A stretch of DNA of 64,000 bases from Echinicola strongylocentroti (GCF_003260975.1 NZ_CP030041.1:4281501-4345500); one strand, 5' to 3'; positions 10,039 to 18,860 are shown, counted from the stretch's first letter. Numbers and translations: made by a program. Notes: generated from the sequence alone by a model not told the origin.

Positions 10039-10117
10039 AGGTTCGGGAAGTGTCTTTTAAGGCCGTTTTCATTAATGGCACGGCTTATGGATATTAGTTT
10101 TGCAAATGAAACAGTAA

Positions 10118-10297
10118 ATGAGTGAGCTGAGAAGAAAGGTGCTGTTGTTAGTGTTTTTGATTGGTTTGTTCATGGTGGCATTACTTGGTGCTACCGGCGT
10201 GCAATTGAAAAGAGAAGTGAGCAAATTTCAGCAAAAACTTGCTTCTGGCGAATCTAACAACAGTATATTTTATCAACCAGATAAGTTAGTTCCATGA
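10118..10297 (+). CDS. Small membrane protein (59 aa), translationally coupled
   Basis: This short gene encodes an N-terminal basic stretch (SELRRK), one hydrophobic helix (VLLLVFLIGLFMVALLGATG), and a short polar tail ending DKLVP. Its TGA overlaps the ATG of the next gene (ATGA at 10294-10297), a strong sign of real translation and coupling. It probably sits in the inner membrane with the C-terminus outside, or is a membrane anchor. No family is recognised. It heads a three-gene operon with two PepSY-like proteins. Confidence 0.6.
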   Translation: MSELRRKVLLLVFLIGLFMVALLGATGVQLKREVSKFQQKLASGESNNSIFYQPDKLVP

Positions 10298-10665
10298 AGT
10301 TGATAGTGTGTATGAGTGTTATTGCAGCGGTGTTTTTAGCCTCTTGTAATGACAAAAGGGACAAAAAAGAAGTATCGGGTCAAGCGACTTCCCAAGCAGA
10401 AGAAGTGATGCCAGATATTGATGGGGTGAGTGAATTGCAGACTCCTCCAGAAGAGGCTGAGAGAAACGAGATTGCTGAAGGAGATCTTCCAGATGAAGTG
10501 ATTAATATGCTGGAAAATGATTCTTTGCTCTCTGCACTCCAACTAAAGAAGGTTCATAAAATCCAAAAGGGTGGTGATATTTATTACGACTTGGCTTTTA
10601 TAACTGATGAGGAAGAGACTATGATGGTTTCTGTAAGTGAAGAAGGCGAAGTACTGGAATACTAA
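10294..10665 (+). CDS. Small lipoprotein, PepSY-like C-terminus
   Basis: This 123-aa protein has a lipoprotein signal ending LASC (Cys18), an acidic linker, and a C-terminal beta-alpha unit (GDLPDEVINML, VHKIQKGGDIYYDLAF, VSVSEEGEVLEY). The C-terminal unit resembles the PepSY-like fold of the next gene product. It overlaps the upstream 59-aa gene by ATGA and is followed by the next gene after 17 bp. It is likely periplasmic. A role in envelope protein or protease control is inference only. Confidence 0.75.
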   Translation: MKLIVCMSVIAAVFLASCNDKRDKKEVSGQATSQAEEVMPDIDGVSELQTPPEEAERNEIAEGDLPDEVINMLENDSLLSALQLKKVHKIQKGGDIYYDLAFITDEEETMMVSVSEEGEVLEY

Positions 10666-10682
10666 ACCAATTTAACCTATAG

Positions 10683-10994
10683 ATGAAGAAAGTGGCTTTC
10701 ATTATTGCCCTAAGTGTGCTTTTGGCACATGGCGTGAAAGCTGCGGAAGCGATATCGCCAAAAGGGCAGGTCGTGACATTACAGGATAGAATAGAAATTG
10801 CAGCTGAGGATTTGCCTCAGGCAATTAAAGATACGATAGACGAAAAGTCTGAAACCAAAGATTTAACCATTTCGAAAGCCTATCAGGTGACAGATGAAGA
10901 AGGAAATGTCATCTATGAGGTGAAATTCGGAACGGGCGAACGAAGCATCGAAAAGAAGTACGATGCTGAGGGAAAAATACTAGTAGAGGAGTAG
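10683..10994 (+). CDS. PepSY-like secreted protein
   Basis: This 103-aa protein has a signal peptide (MKKVAFIIALSVLLAHGVKA) and one PepSY-like domain (EDLPQAIKDTI, then a YEVKFGTGERSIEKKYDAEGKI hairpin), as in the Bacteroidetes 'PepSY-like / DUF2874' proteins. The domain order matches the C-terminus of the preceding lipoprotein, suggesting duplication within the operon. A terminator follows at 11017. Confidence 0.8.
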   Translation: MKKVAFIIALSVLLAHGVKAAEAISPKGQVVTLQDRIEIAAEDLPQAIKDTIDEKSETKDLTISKAYQVTDEEGNVIYEVKFGTGERSIEKKYDAEGKILVEE

Positions 10995-11016
10995 TAGTTT
11001 CTTTTTATTCATGACT

Positions 11017-11047
11017 AAAGCACCGATTTTTTGAGTCGGTGCTTTCT
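11017..11047 (+). terminator. Rho-independent terminator of the PepSY-like operon
   Basis: AAAGCACCGA pairs with TCGGTGCTTT around a T-rich loop, 22 bp after the last stop codon. Confidence 0.8.
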
Positions 11048-11370
11048 TATTTTTAGCCAAAATCACTTCCGGGCAGCTAAGAGGAGATCAAGCCATATTT
11101 CTGTGGGGCGATAAATTTCTTTATCGGAACAATGATACGCCACCAAGACTCCAAGGCACAAAGCAAATATAAATCCCTTTCAGTACAAGTTTCAGCATGC
11201 ACTTGGTTCCTAAGAGGGGGCAAGTGGAAAAGCTGGAGGTTTGTGGTTTGTTAGGATAGAACGCTGATGCCGTGGATGATTCAGGTTTACGCTGATTTAT
11301 TTTGAAGGCCACAAAGGCACCAAGTCACGGGTCAAGCAATCTATCTGGGGGATTTTTGCCACACTTTCTT

Positions 11371-11560
11371 AAACCCGGATTATGCGTTAGGAATCGTAGA
11401 GAGAGCTGAAATTGCAAGAAAATCAGTTAGTTTGGAGGCATTAGCGTAGCACCGCTACGGTTATGCCGAAAACTAAAGTGAAACGGCTGATTTTGAAGCA
11501 GTTTCAGGTCGCAACACCTGTGCGCCGTGGCGTAGATAGGCTAATGCATATTCCGGATTA
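11371..11560. repeat. Structured palindromic repeat, copy 1
   Basis: Terminal inverted repeats at 11371-11390 and 11541-11560 match at 16 of 20 positions (core TATGC.TTAG). Inside are nested helices: AAAATCAG/CTGATTTT (11419-11426 / 11487-11494), TTAGTTT/AAACTAA (11427-11433 / 11470-11476), GGCAT/ATGCC (11437-11441 / 11463-11467) and CGTAGC/GCTACG (11445-11450 / 11454-11459) with an ACC loop. A homologous copy lies at 40775-40946 with compensatory changes. It is not coding. It could be a structured RNA or a MITE-like element. Confidence 0.8.
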
Positions 11561-11673
11561 AAATTGCTTCTCCCTACTGATTATTAACCTCAGTTCGATT
11601 ATGAAACCGTTTCTGTACAGTGGTCGGAACATGCACTGCGAGGCTTAGAGGGGGCTCTGAGCGGGTGGAAGCC

Positions 11674-11701
11674 GTGGCAGCTCGCCGCGGCGAGTTGCCA
11701 C
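11674..11701. repeat. GC-rich palindrome
   Basis: GTGGCAGCTCGCC and GGCGAGTTGCCAC form 13 pairs (one G-U) around a central GC. No gene ends nearby. Confidence 0.6.
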
Positions 11702-11742
11702 ACCCTTTTCCAACCCACATCCTCCTAAAAAGGGTATGACGC

Positions 11743-11773
11743 TTTTTATACTAAAATTAAGTCGAGCTCAGGT
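11743..11773 (+). repeat. 31-bp dispersed repeat, copy 1
   Basis: This is identical over 31 bp to 47942-47972 on the same strand (core ATTAAGTCGAGCTCAGGT). It lies in gene-free DNA at both places. Confidence 0.75.
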
Positions 11774-11907
11774 TATTAGAATAAAGCGCTGTTTGCGTTT
11801 AGGGTTTTAGCGTGAATTTATAAGCATCTAGGAAGATGGTTGCTGCTAAAACAATAAGATTATTTTTGATGTTAGCCACGGGCGCTGTCCATGGCTAAGG
11901 ATGTTAC

Positions 11908-11927
11908 GCCCTTTCAGGGCTTTTTTT
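11908..11927 (+). terminator. Orphan terminator with upstream hairpin
   Basis: GCCCT-TTC-AGGGC is followed by seven T. Just upstream TTAGCCA (11872-11878) pairs with TGGCTAA (11892-11898). No coding gene precedes it on the + strand for about 900 bp, so it either ends a small RNA or is another dispersed repeat. Confidence 0.5.
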
Positions 11928-12392
11928 ATGCTACTTATCTTGTCCGATTTAAGCAAAAAGTCACCGCAAATCTTAACTATCTGCTCCATCAGCGTTCTAT
12001 TAGAAAGAGCCACTATTCCCCAATATTTTTGCTTGATCCCAAGTCACCAAGGGATCTGTAAGTGATGGTGCCAGATGATGGATACTGCCAACATCTCCTT
12101 CGTGCCTTCACGTCTTTGTGGCAGAAAAGTAGGCCACAAAGGCACCAAGTCAGCAAGAGTATTGAAAACACGGATAAATTGAATAGATGAATTTACTTCT
12201 TACTGTGTCCTCTACCATATGGTTAAGTTCAAGTTGTTCCGCAATCTTCCCGTTTGATCCCTGATGGGACAGGTTTTACTGGTGTTATTTTTAATATATG
12301 GAAGAAAAAATCAGCGCAAATCTTATTAATCTGCGCGATCTGCATTCTATCAAAAGAAAGATAACATCAAGCTCGCAACTTTGCTTAACCCC

Positions 12393-13169
12393 TTATTTGG
12401 TACGCTGCCGGATGACTTCGTAGATCAGTACACCGCTGGCCACGGAGACATTGAGGCTCTCGATATTGCCGGCCAAGGGAATGCTGACAAATTCATCACT
12501 GAGTTCCATTAGGTCTTCGGATATGCCGTCTTCCTCAGAGCCCATGATGATGGCCGTAGGTACAGTATAGTCTGCATCGTACATTTTTCGTTCTGTTTTT
12601 TCAGTACAGCTGACGATGTTCAGTCCCATTTTCTTGAGGTCTTTTACCATAAAATGGAGGTTGCGTGCCCTACAAATAGGGAGGAAGTTGAGCGCTCCTG
12701 CGGAAGTCTTTACGGCATCAGAATTGATTTGGGCAGCACCTTTTTCAGGGATGATGATGGCGTGTACGCCAGCGCATTCGGCCGTTCTGGCGATGGCACC
12801 AAAATTCCGTACATCGGTGATCCTGTCAAGTACCAAAATGAGTGGGTCTACTCCTTTCGAGAAGCATTCAGTGATGACATTATCGATGGAGGCGTATTGG
12901 AGGGCAGACATGTGGGCTACCACTCCTTGATGGTTTTTACGGGTGATCCTGTTGAGTTTGGCATCGGGAACCCGCACTACAGGGACACGCTCCTGCTTGG
13001 CAAGGCTTAGGAGCTCCTTGATCAGGTCATTGTTCAGTTCTTTGTTGACGAGGATTTTGTCGATATCCTTTTGGGCATGGAGAGCCTCCATGACTGCTCT
13101 GGTGCCAAATATGAAATCTTTGTCGTGTGCTCCCTTGTCGATTAGAAAGCCATCTTTCCGCTTCTCCAT
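12393..13169 (-). CDS. rlmB: 23S rRNA (guanosine-2'-O-)-methyltransferase RlmB (SPOUT/TrmH family)
   Basis: This enzyme transfers a methyl group from AdoMet to the 2'-O of a 23S rRNA guanosine. The N-terminal substrate-binding domain (FIFGTRAVMEAL) is followed by the SPOUT knot motifs LDRITDVRNFGAIARTAE, IIMGSEEDGIS and the C-terminal SIPLAGNIESLNVSVASGVL. It has 258 aa from the ATG at 13169. An in-frame upstream ATG at 13190 would give 265 aa. Either start overlaps the 3' end of the GWxTD gene by 28-49 bp, so the two are probably co-transcribed. Confidence 0.93.
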   Translation of the reverse strand: MEKRKDGFLIDKGAHDKDFIFGTRAVMEALHAQKDIDKILVNKELNNDLIKELLSLAKQERVPVVRVPDAKLNRITRKNHQGVVAHMSALQYASIDNVITECFSKGVDPLILVLDRITDVRNFGAIARTAECAGVHAIIIPEKGAAQINSDAVKTSAGALNFLPICRARNLHFMVKDLKKMGLNIVSCTEKTERKMYDADYTVPTAIIMGSEEDGISEDLMELSDEFVSIPLAGNIESLNVSVASGVLIYEVIRQRTK

Positions 13170-14389
13170 AATGTAATGCTTTGGAACCATTCCGGTTGGT
13201 ATGACCTAGAGCGGTTCAACTTGTAATAATTTGGTGTGAAAATATTCCTGATCCGTGCAAAGGTAAAGCTAATTTTCGACTTGGAGCCTATTTTATCATA
13301 AATCCAGATTTCTTTGTCCACATCAAAAAACACACTGACAGGTGGCCCCATCACGGTATAGATCATGCCGCGGTCAGTTTTCCAGCCTTCCTTAAAGTCG
13401 GTAAAAAGGATATTGGCAAACTCGATTTGACGGAAGTATTCCCGGATGATTCCTTGCGCCTTTTCCGTGTCATGGGTCAATTCCAGCCAGTATTTGTCCA
13501 ATGCTTTTTTCTTGTCTTCTGCAGCGCGTAGTGCTTCATGCTCATTTCTGGTAGAGATATATACCAATTTATCGATCATTTCATCGTAGGTAGAAACCCG
13601 GGGATAGGCATCAGATGTGGTCTTGACCATAAACCCTGTTTGCTTGGTTGTGTCAGTTTGTACGAAATAGTAGCCTTGTTCATCAAATGGCTGCGGAACG
13701 TTTACGAGAAATTCCCCATTATTTATGACCTCAATGTCCTTGGCCACTGGCGCAGGCCTAGTTTCCATGGGAGGAAGAGGGATTTCAAAATCACGTGGAT
13801 AGAAATAATTGTAGAGGTTCATGCTTTTGTCGCTTTTAAAAAGCAGGGCCTCGCCTTTGTTGATATAGGTTTGGTCAAAGGGGATGTCATTGGCATAGTA
13901 CGCGCCAAAGCTCGGGAGATCAGTTATAAAGGGGCTGATCAGGTCTGTATGGTAGATATATTGGTCCCCTTGCCGGGTATCCTTGCAAATGATGACCGCA
14001 TAGGCTTCTTTTTGGTCATTAGGGACAGAGATGGCCTTCTCAAAGTAAAAATGCCTGTCGGTATCTTTTTTTAAATCTGACTTGGTGAGAGGTACAATAT
14101 TTTTCTCGTTGATCTCTTCGTTAAAGTCTTTTACCACGACATAGGAAAAGGCATAATCATCAAAATTGGGATTTTCTTCAATCTTCTCCACGGGCATCTG
14201 GAGCAGAAAATCCCTTTCTCCGGTCTTTATAGGGATGATTTTTGGGGAAATCCTGGAATACCGGGAATACCGGAGATTTTGGTTGATGTTTTTAAGATTG
14301 CTCTGTCCATGGACATTTCCTGCTGAGAACCAGTATAGTAGGGTGCAGCAGAGTACTGTTAATTTTATAGTCTTTGTCGTTGTCATCAT
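13142..14389 (-). CDS. GWxTD domain-containing secreted protein
   Basis: This 415-aa protein has a signal peptide (LTVLCCTLLYWFSAGNVHGQ). The C-terminal GWxTD domain is identified by KEGWKTDRGMIYTVMGPP and the following EIWIYD. This domain family is widespread in Bacteroidetes but has no established biochemical role. The N-terminal part is beta-rich. The 3' end overlaps rlmB. Confidence 0.88.
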   Translation of the reverse strand: MMTTTKTIKLTVLCCTLLYWFSAGNVHGQSNLKNINQNLRYSRYSRISPKIIPIKTGERDFLLQMPVEKIEENPNFDDYAFSYVVVKDFNEEINEKNIVPLTKSDLKKDTDRHFYFEKAISVPNDQKEAYAVIICKDTRQGDQYIYHTDLISPFITDLPSFGAYYANDIPFDQTYINKGEALLFKSDKSMNLYNYFYPRDFEIPLPPMETRPAPVAKDIEVINNGEFLVNVPQPFDEQGYYFVQTDTTKQTGFMVKTTSDAYPRVSTYDEMIDKLVYISTRNEHEALRAAEDKKKALDKYWLELTHDTEKAQGIIREYFRQIEFANILFTDFKEGWKTDRGMIYTVMGPPVSVFFDVDKEIWIYDKIGSKSKISFTFARIRNIFTPNYYKLNRSRSYQPEWFQSITLWRSGKMAF

Positions 14390-14409
14390 GCGGTTTTAAA
14401 AATTAACCT

Positions 14410-14417
14410 TATTTTTG
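14410..14417 (+). promoter_or_regulatory. Candidate -7 element for the methyltransferase gene
   Basis: TATTTTTG matches TAnnTTTG and lies 21 bp before the ATG at 14439. No good -33 element is seen. Confidence 0.35.
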
Positions 14418-14438
14418 CTTAAAATAATAAAATTTTAA

Positions 14439-15212
14439 ATGGCTACCTATACAACGGAAATTGCTTCCGATAAGTTGGTTAGTGATAACCCTATACATCA
14501 ACGATTATTAAAAGCTTACATTGCGGCAAAGCCCTTGGTAAGTGGTGAATTGTTGGAAATTGGCTGTGGAGAAGGCCGAGGAGTGGAAGTGCTCAGTGAT
14601 CTGGTGCGTTCGTATCATGGTCTGGACAAAATCGGTGAAGTGATCGATAAGTTACAGCAAGAATTCCCCCAAGCCAAGTTTGAGCAAGCGGTAATTCCTC
14701 CATTGGCGACCGTGCCATCAGATCATTACGATACCGTGGTGAGCTTTCAGGTGATCGAGCATATACAAGATGACAGGCTGTTTTTGGAAGAAATCTACCG
14801 TGTGCTAAAGCCCGGTGGCAAGGCCATTATTTCTACACCAAATATTCGTCATACACTGAGCAGAAACCCTTGGCACATTAGGGAATATACCGGTACTGAG
14901 TTGATCCAACTTTGCGAGCGGGTGTTTGACAAGGTGGATGCCAAAGGAATCGGCGGCAATGACAAGGTCTGGAGCTATCACGAAGCCAATAGGAAATCTG
15001 TCAATAAAATCATGCGTTTCGACATTTTTGACCTACAGCACCGCCTGCCAGCATCCGTTTTGCGCATGCCATATGAGTTACTGAACCGGATGAACCGCAA
15101 TAAGCTCCACAAACAGGGAGGCAATACCGTGACCGATATTACCCATGAGGACTATGTGGTGGTGGACCATCCTGACAAAGGGCTGGATTTGTTTTATATC
15201 TTGGAGAAGTAA
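14439..15212 (+). CDS. Class I SAM-dependent methyltransferase
   Basis: This 257-aa protein has AdoMet-binding motif I LLEIGCGEGRGVEVL (about residues 37-51), an acidic end of strand 2 (YHGLDKIGE), motif IV VVSFQVIEHIQDD and post-motif EIYRVLKPGGKAIISTPN, as in the Methyltransf_11/UbiE-like group. The substrate is unknown. It is followed by a GNAT gene 4 bp downstream. Confidence 0.9.
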   Translation: MATYTTEIASDKLVSDNPIHQRLLKAYIAAKPLVSGELLEIGCGEGRGVEVLSDLVRSYHGLDKIGEVIDKLQQEFPQAKFEQAVIPPLATVPSDHYDTVVSFQVIEHIQDDRLFLEEIYRVLKPGGKAIISTPNIRHTLSRNPWHIREYTGTELIQLCERVFDKVDAKGIGGNDKVWSYHEANRKSVNKIMRFDIFDLQHRLPASVLRMPYELLNRMNRNKLHKQGGNTVTDITHEDYVVVDHPDKGLDLFYILEK

Positions 15213-15216
15213 TAAA

Positions 15217-15666
15217 ATGGATATTCCATTTAATATTACAAAGGTCAGCAAAGAGGAATATCCTGTAATACTAGCTGTTTGGGAGGCATCTGTGCGGGCT
15301 ACTCATGATTTTTTGAAACCGGGAGAGATCGAGCGGCTTAAGCCATTGATCCTAAACCAATATTTGGCTATGGTGACATTGGCCTGTATTAGAAATGAAG
15401 GAGATAAGATTGAGGGGTTTGTTGGGGTGGCAGAGGATAAAGTAGAGATGTTGTTTGTTCATCCAGCTGCAATGGGGATGGGGATCGGAAGAGCATTAAT
15501 GGAATATGCCATTCACTGCCTAGGAGTCAAAAAAGTAGATGTCAATGAAGATAACGGTCAAGCAGTGGCATTTTACAAGTATCTTGGCTTTGAGGTGGCG
15601 CACCGTTCGCCCCTGGATGGCGAAGGTAATCCTTACCCAATATTACATTTGCAATACCGAAATTAG
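15217..15666 (+). CDS. GNAT family N-acetyltransferase
   Basis: This 149-aa acetyl-CoA-dependent transferase has motif A MLFVHPAAMGMGIGRALMEYA (Q/RxxGxG/A form, MGIGRA) and motif B VDVNEDNGQAVAFYKYLGF, close to the YjaB/PhnO-like group. I chose the start at 15217 because the frame upstream only covers the end of the methyltransferase gene. It sits 4 bp after that gene and is probably in the same transcript. The substrate is unknown. Confidence 0.9.
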   Translation: MDIPFNITKVSKEEYPVILAVWEASVRATHDFLKPGEIERLKPLILNQYLAMVTLACIRNEGDKIEGFVGVAEDKVEMLFVHPAAMGMGIGRALMEYAIHCLGVKKVDVNEDNGQAVAFYKYLGFEVAHRSPLDGEGNPYPILHLQYRN

Positions 15667-15700
15667 TGTTTTTGGGTAGGGGTCTGTTTTTTTGGTAGGA

Positions 15701-15733
15701 AAAAAAAAGAGCGGCTTAATGAGCCGCTCTTTT
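15701..15733. terminator. Bidirectional terminator
   Basis: AAAAGAGCGGCT and AGCCGCTCTTTT pair around a 5-nt loop with A and T runs on each side. It serves the GNAT gene (+) and the DUF2723 gene (-), whose 3' ends converge here. Confidence 0.85.
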
Positions 15734-15740
15734 AGTTTTT

Positions 15741-18722
15741 TTATTTCCTTTTCTGCAAAATACCTCTCGGGGAAGCAGCTGGCCCCATTACCTTGTCCAG
15801 GTTGTTCTGGATCTCAGTGGCCAATTCGTCGTAACCGCGTTCTTGTAGGAGAGGGACGAAGAAGCGCATCATCTCTAGGGAATACATCGCTTCCCTATCC
15901 ATGGCACGGCCTTTTTCTTGGTAAAACTGCAGCATCTCGAAGGCTCTCTTTGAAAGCACCTCGATAATGTCCATGGCCATATCATCTTCCCCTAATTCGA
16001 ACAACGAAGGTACAGACTGTCCACTGGACAGGTCATATGGTATGGCTTCGTTAGGGAATTTTTCCATGCTTAGCTTTTGGATGTCGGCGGCCATGTCCAG
16101 CTTATCTTCCATGATCAGCGCATTGGTCAGGCTGTTGAACATGCTGCGGTGGTTAGAGGTAAACCTTCTGTATTCTTCATCGAAGTAACTGTCTGGGTTG
16201 TCCATGCCACGGTAGGCAAAGTTCTCTGTTACGTTTTTGTAAGCCAAGTCTGTATTGACAAATTCATCGACATTCTCCGGTTTTTGAACGGGTAGTAACC
16301 GGTAGGTAAGTCCCTCCATTACCACATGGTTGCTCAGGTCCAGACTGACCGAAGATAATGAGGTGTTGTTAAAGTAAATTGGCCGTTCCCAGTTGTTGGT
16401 AGCGATAAGGTCCAATAGCATCAGGTTTCCCTTGGTGAGGTAATTTCCTTTTACCCTAAGGTTCATATGGTTGACGGTGAGGTCTTCCATGCCTTCAGGT
16501 ACCACGCCGTCTTTGATGACTTGTGCAGAATCCACTTCCAAGATGAGGTTTCTGGAAGGAACTTGATAGATGGTATTGGTATAGCCGGATTTTACTTTTA
16601 ATAAGTCGCTCTCGTTTTTGAGCAGCTTTAGGTACTCTTTGACCGATATTGCTTCCAATCCCTGTCTGTCATTGACAAACAAGATGTCATTGGTGCCCCG
16701 TTTGAAATTCTTTTTCTCAAGGGAGAAAGGTAGTGCAGCAGATTGGTTGATGGGGCGGGTCATTTGTTCTACGTACCAGTCCGTATCGAAATAACTCAGC
16801 ACGATTACCCGCACATCGGTTCTAAAGCCTTCCACTTCCTGCACGTACCATAGTGGGAAGGTGTCATTGTCACCTCCGGTAAATAGGATGGCATTTTCTT
16901 CACAAGATGCCAGGAAGTTCCTAGCAGAGTCGACAGAGAAATAGCGATTGGAACGGTCATGGTCATCGTAATTTTGGGAAGCCATCAGTACCGGTACCGG
17001 GAAAGCGATCAGTGTCGCCAGGATACCGGCCACCGCAAAATTCTTGTTCAATTTGGCCAGCCCGTGAGCAATAGCCAGTACGCCCATACCGATCCAAATG
17101 GCAAAGGCATAAAATGAACCTACGTAGATGTAATCTCGTTCGCGGGGTTCTACAGGGGGGGAATTGAGGTACAGTACCAGTACCACTCCCATCATCAGGA
17201 AGAGCATGGTGGTGAGCCAGAATGACTTGGTGTCATATTTGGCCTGAAAGAGCAACCCAATGAGCCCCAGTAGCAGGGGTAGCATTAGGTAATTATTGTG
17301 TGCTTTGTTGTTTTCGATAAAATCTGGATAATCTTCAAAGGCATTGGTGATTCCTGTCCATGGAGCATCAGTGATGTCACTTTCCCTACCTGAGAAGTTC
17401 CACAAGAAATAGCGCCAGTACATGTGTCCCAGTTGGTGGTCCAGCATAAAAGCGATATTGTCCGCAAAAGTAGGCTCTTCACCTTCCCTTAAGCCAAGTT
17501 TTTGGCGGTAAAGCCGTTTGTGTTGGGCCTGTGTGGAATAAATACGTGGGAGAATAGTTGTTTTTTCCGGGTCGTATTCGGTGACGATTTCATAATCGAC
17601 AATTTCGTATTTGTCATCTCCTTTGGCGTATACCGGATCACCCTCTTTTTGCTCTTGTACTTCGGCAGTGAAGTACTGTCCGTGCATCAAAGGACGGTAT
17701 CCGTACTGCTCCCGTTTGAGGTAGCTTACGAAGCTGATGATGTCCTTTGGCGCGTTTTCATTGATAGGTGTGTTGGCATTGGAGCGAATGACGATGAGCG
17801 CATACGAACCATAGCCGATCAAGATAAATGTCAATGAGAGCAATACCGTGTTCAAGATCACCTTTTCCTGTTTGATAGAGTAGATGATGGCCGCAATAAG
17901 CCCACCTAGGAATAAGGCAATAAATACGATAATTCCTGAGCCAAATGGAAGTCCAATGCTATTGACAAAGAAGATTTCCATGGATCCTGCCAAGCTTGGC
18001 AGACCAGGAATGATGATATTATTGATCGTGACCAAGGCCACCCCGCCCAAAAGGAAAGCGACGATGGCTCCTTTGAGGTTTGGGTTTTTGTATTTCTTAA
18101 AGTAAACTACCAAGGCCAGAGCCGGCAAGGTTACCAAATTGAGCAAATGGACACCTATGGACAGTCCTACTAGGTAGGCAATGAAAATCATATAGCGGTT
18201 TTCGTCCTTTGGATTTTCGATGACATCCCATTTTAAGAAAGCCCAGATCACAATGGCCGTAAAGAAGGATGACATGGCGTATACCTCGGACTCTACAGCC
18301 GAAAACCAAAAACTATCTGAAAAGGTGTAAACCAAAGCCCCAATAATGCCTGCGCCCATAATAGCAATGGTATGTCCCTTGCTTTCTTTGCCTTTTTCAA
18401 GTTTGAAGAGCTTACGTCCCAGCAATGTGATGGACCAGAACAGAAAGAGAATCGTAAATCCACTGAATACGGCACTTCCCGCATTCATCCAGTAAGCAAT
18501 CTCAAGAGGGTCACCTAGCGCTAAGAAAGAGAACATTCTGTAAATGAGCAGGAAGAAAGGGGCTCCTGGGGGATGGGGTACTTGTAGCTTATAGGCTACA
18601 GCAATGAATTCTCCTGGGTCCCAAAAACTGGCCGTTTCTTCTATCGTCAGAAGATAAACCAGTGAGGCAATTAAAAATAATATCCAGCCTGTGAGGTTGT
18701 TGACTTTTCTATAGTTAATCAT
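15741..18722 (-). CDS. DUF2723 (TMEM260-like, GT117) multi-pass membrane protein
   Basis: This 993-aa protein begins with many transmembrane helices. The family signature WDPGEFIAVAYKLQVPHPPGAPF is near residue 35, followed by VYTFSDSFWFSAVESEVYAMS. The soluble C-terminal half has GGDNDTFPLWYVQEVEGFRTDVRV and TPR-like helices. The family resembles protein O-mannosyltransferases and is classed with GT117. Surface-protein O-glycosylation is the likely role, inferred from homology to TMEM260. It stands alone, convergent with the GNAT gene. Confidence 0.92.
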   Translation of the reverse strand: MINYRKVNNLTGWILFLIASLVYLLTIEETASFWDPGEFIAVAYKLQVPHPPGAPFFLLIYRMFSFLALGDPLEIAYWMNAGSAVFSGFTILFLFWSITLLGRKLFKLEKGKESKGHTIAIMGAGIIGALVYTFSDSFWFSAVESEVYAMSSFFTAIVIWAFLKWDVIENPKDENRYMIFIAYLVGLSIGVHLLNLVTLPALALVVYFKKYKNPNLKGAIVAFLLGGVALVTINNIIIPGLPSLAGSMEIFFVNSIGLPFGSGIIVFIALFLGGLIAAIIYSIKQEKVILNTVLLSLTFILIGYGSYALIVIRSNANTPINENAPKDIISFVSYLKREQYGYRPLMHGQYFTAEVQEQKEGDPVYAKGDDKYEIVDYEIVTEYDPEKTTILPRIYSTQAQHKRLYRQKLGLREGEEPTFADNIAFMLDHQLGHMYWRYFLWNFSGRESDITDAPWTGITNAFEDYPDFIENNKAHNNYLMLPLLLGLIGLLFQAKYDTKSFWLTTMLFLMMGVVLVLYLNSPPVEPRERDYIYVGSFYAFAIWIGMGVLAIAHGLAKLNKNFAVAGILATLIAFPVPVLMASQNYDDHDRSNRYFSVDSARNFLASCEENAILFTGGDNDTFPLWYVQEVEGFRTDVRVIVLSYFDTDWYVEQMTRPINQSAALPFSLEKKNFKRGTNDILFVNDRQGLEAISVKEYLKLLKNESDLLKVKSGYTNTIYQVPSRNLILEVDSAQVIKDGVVPEGMEDLTVNHMNLRVKGNYLTKGNLMLLDLIATNNWERPIYFNNTSLSSVSLDLSNHVVMEGLTYRLLPVQKPENVDEFVNTDLAYKNVTENFAYRGMDNPDSYFDEEYRRFTSNHRSMFNSLTNALIMEDKLDMAADIQKLSMEKFPNEAIPYDLSSGQSVPSLFELGEDDMAMDIIEVLSKRAFEMLQFYQEKGRAMDREAMYSLEMMRFFVPLLQERGYDELATEIQNNLDKVMGPAASPRGILQKRK

Positions 18723-18820
18723 GCTTGAGTTACACTAAATGTGAAAGGCGAAAATAAAAAAATATTCACGAAATCAGGGGGATTTAACCAATTTTAAAAG
18801 GTATACGAAGAAAGACGACA

Positions 18821-18852
18821 AAAAAGGGGAAAGCATTTGCTTTCCCCTTTTG
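18821..18852 (-). terminator. Terminator of the 18861-19478 gene
   Basis: AAAAGGGGAAAGCA and TGCTTTCCCCTTTT form a long stem with a short loop and flanking A/T runs, 9 bp from the stop codon on the - strand. Confidence 0.8.
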
Positions 18853-18860
18853 GGATTTCT

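Larger units (their letters stand above)
9363..10117. other. Intergenic stretch, no convincing gene
   Basis: This AT-rich, 755-bp region separates divergent genes. Short open frames on the + strand at 9371-9689 overlap each other and have no recognisable content. The right third holds a candidate promoter and an 11-bp inverted repeat, annotated separately. Confidence 0.6.
10995..12392. other. 1.4-kb gene-free region rich in dispersed repeats
   Basis: No frame here looks coding. It contains the structured repeat 11371-11560, a GC palindrome (11674-11701), a 31-bp sequence repeated at 47942, and an orphan terminator (11908-11927). It also has several degenerate copies of short phrases such as GCCACAAAGGCACCAAGTCA (11310-11331, 12132-12151) and 'cgcaaatct...atctgc' (about 11963 and 12315). 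It looks like a sink for palindromic and degenerate intergenic repeats. Confidence 0.7.
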
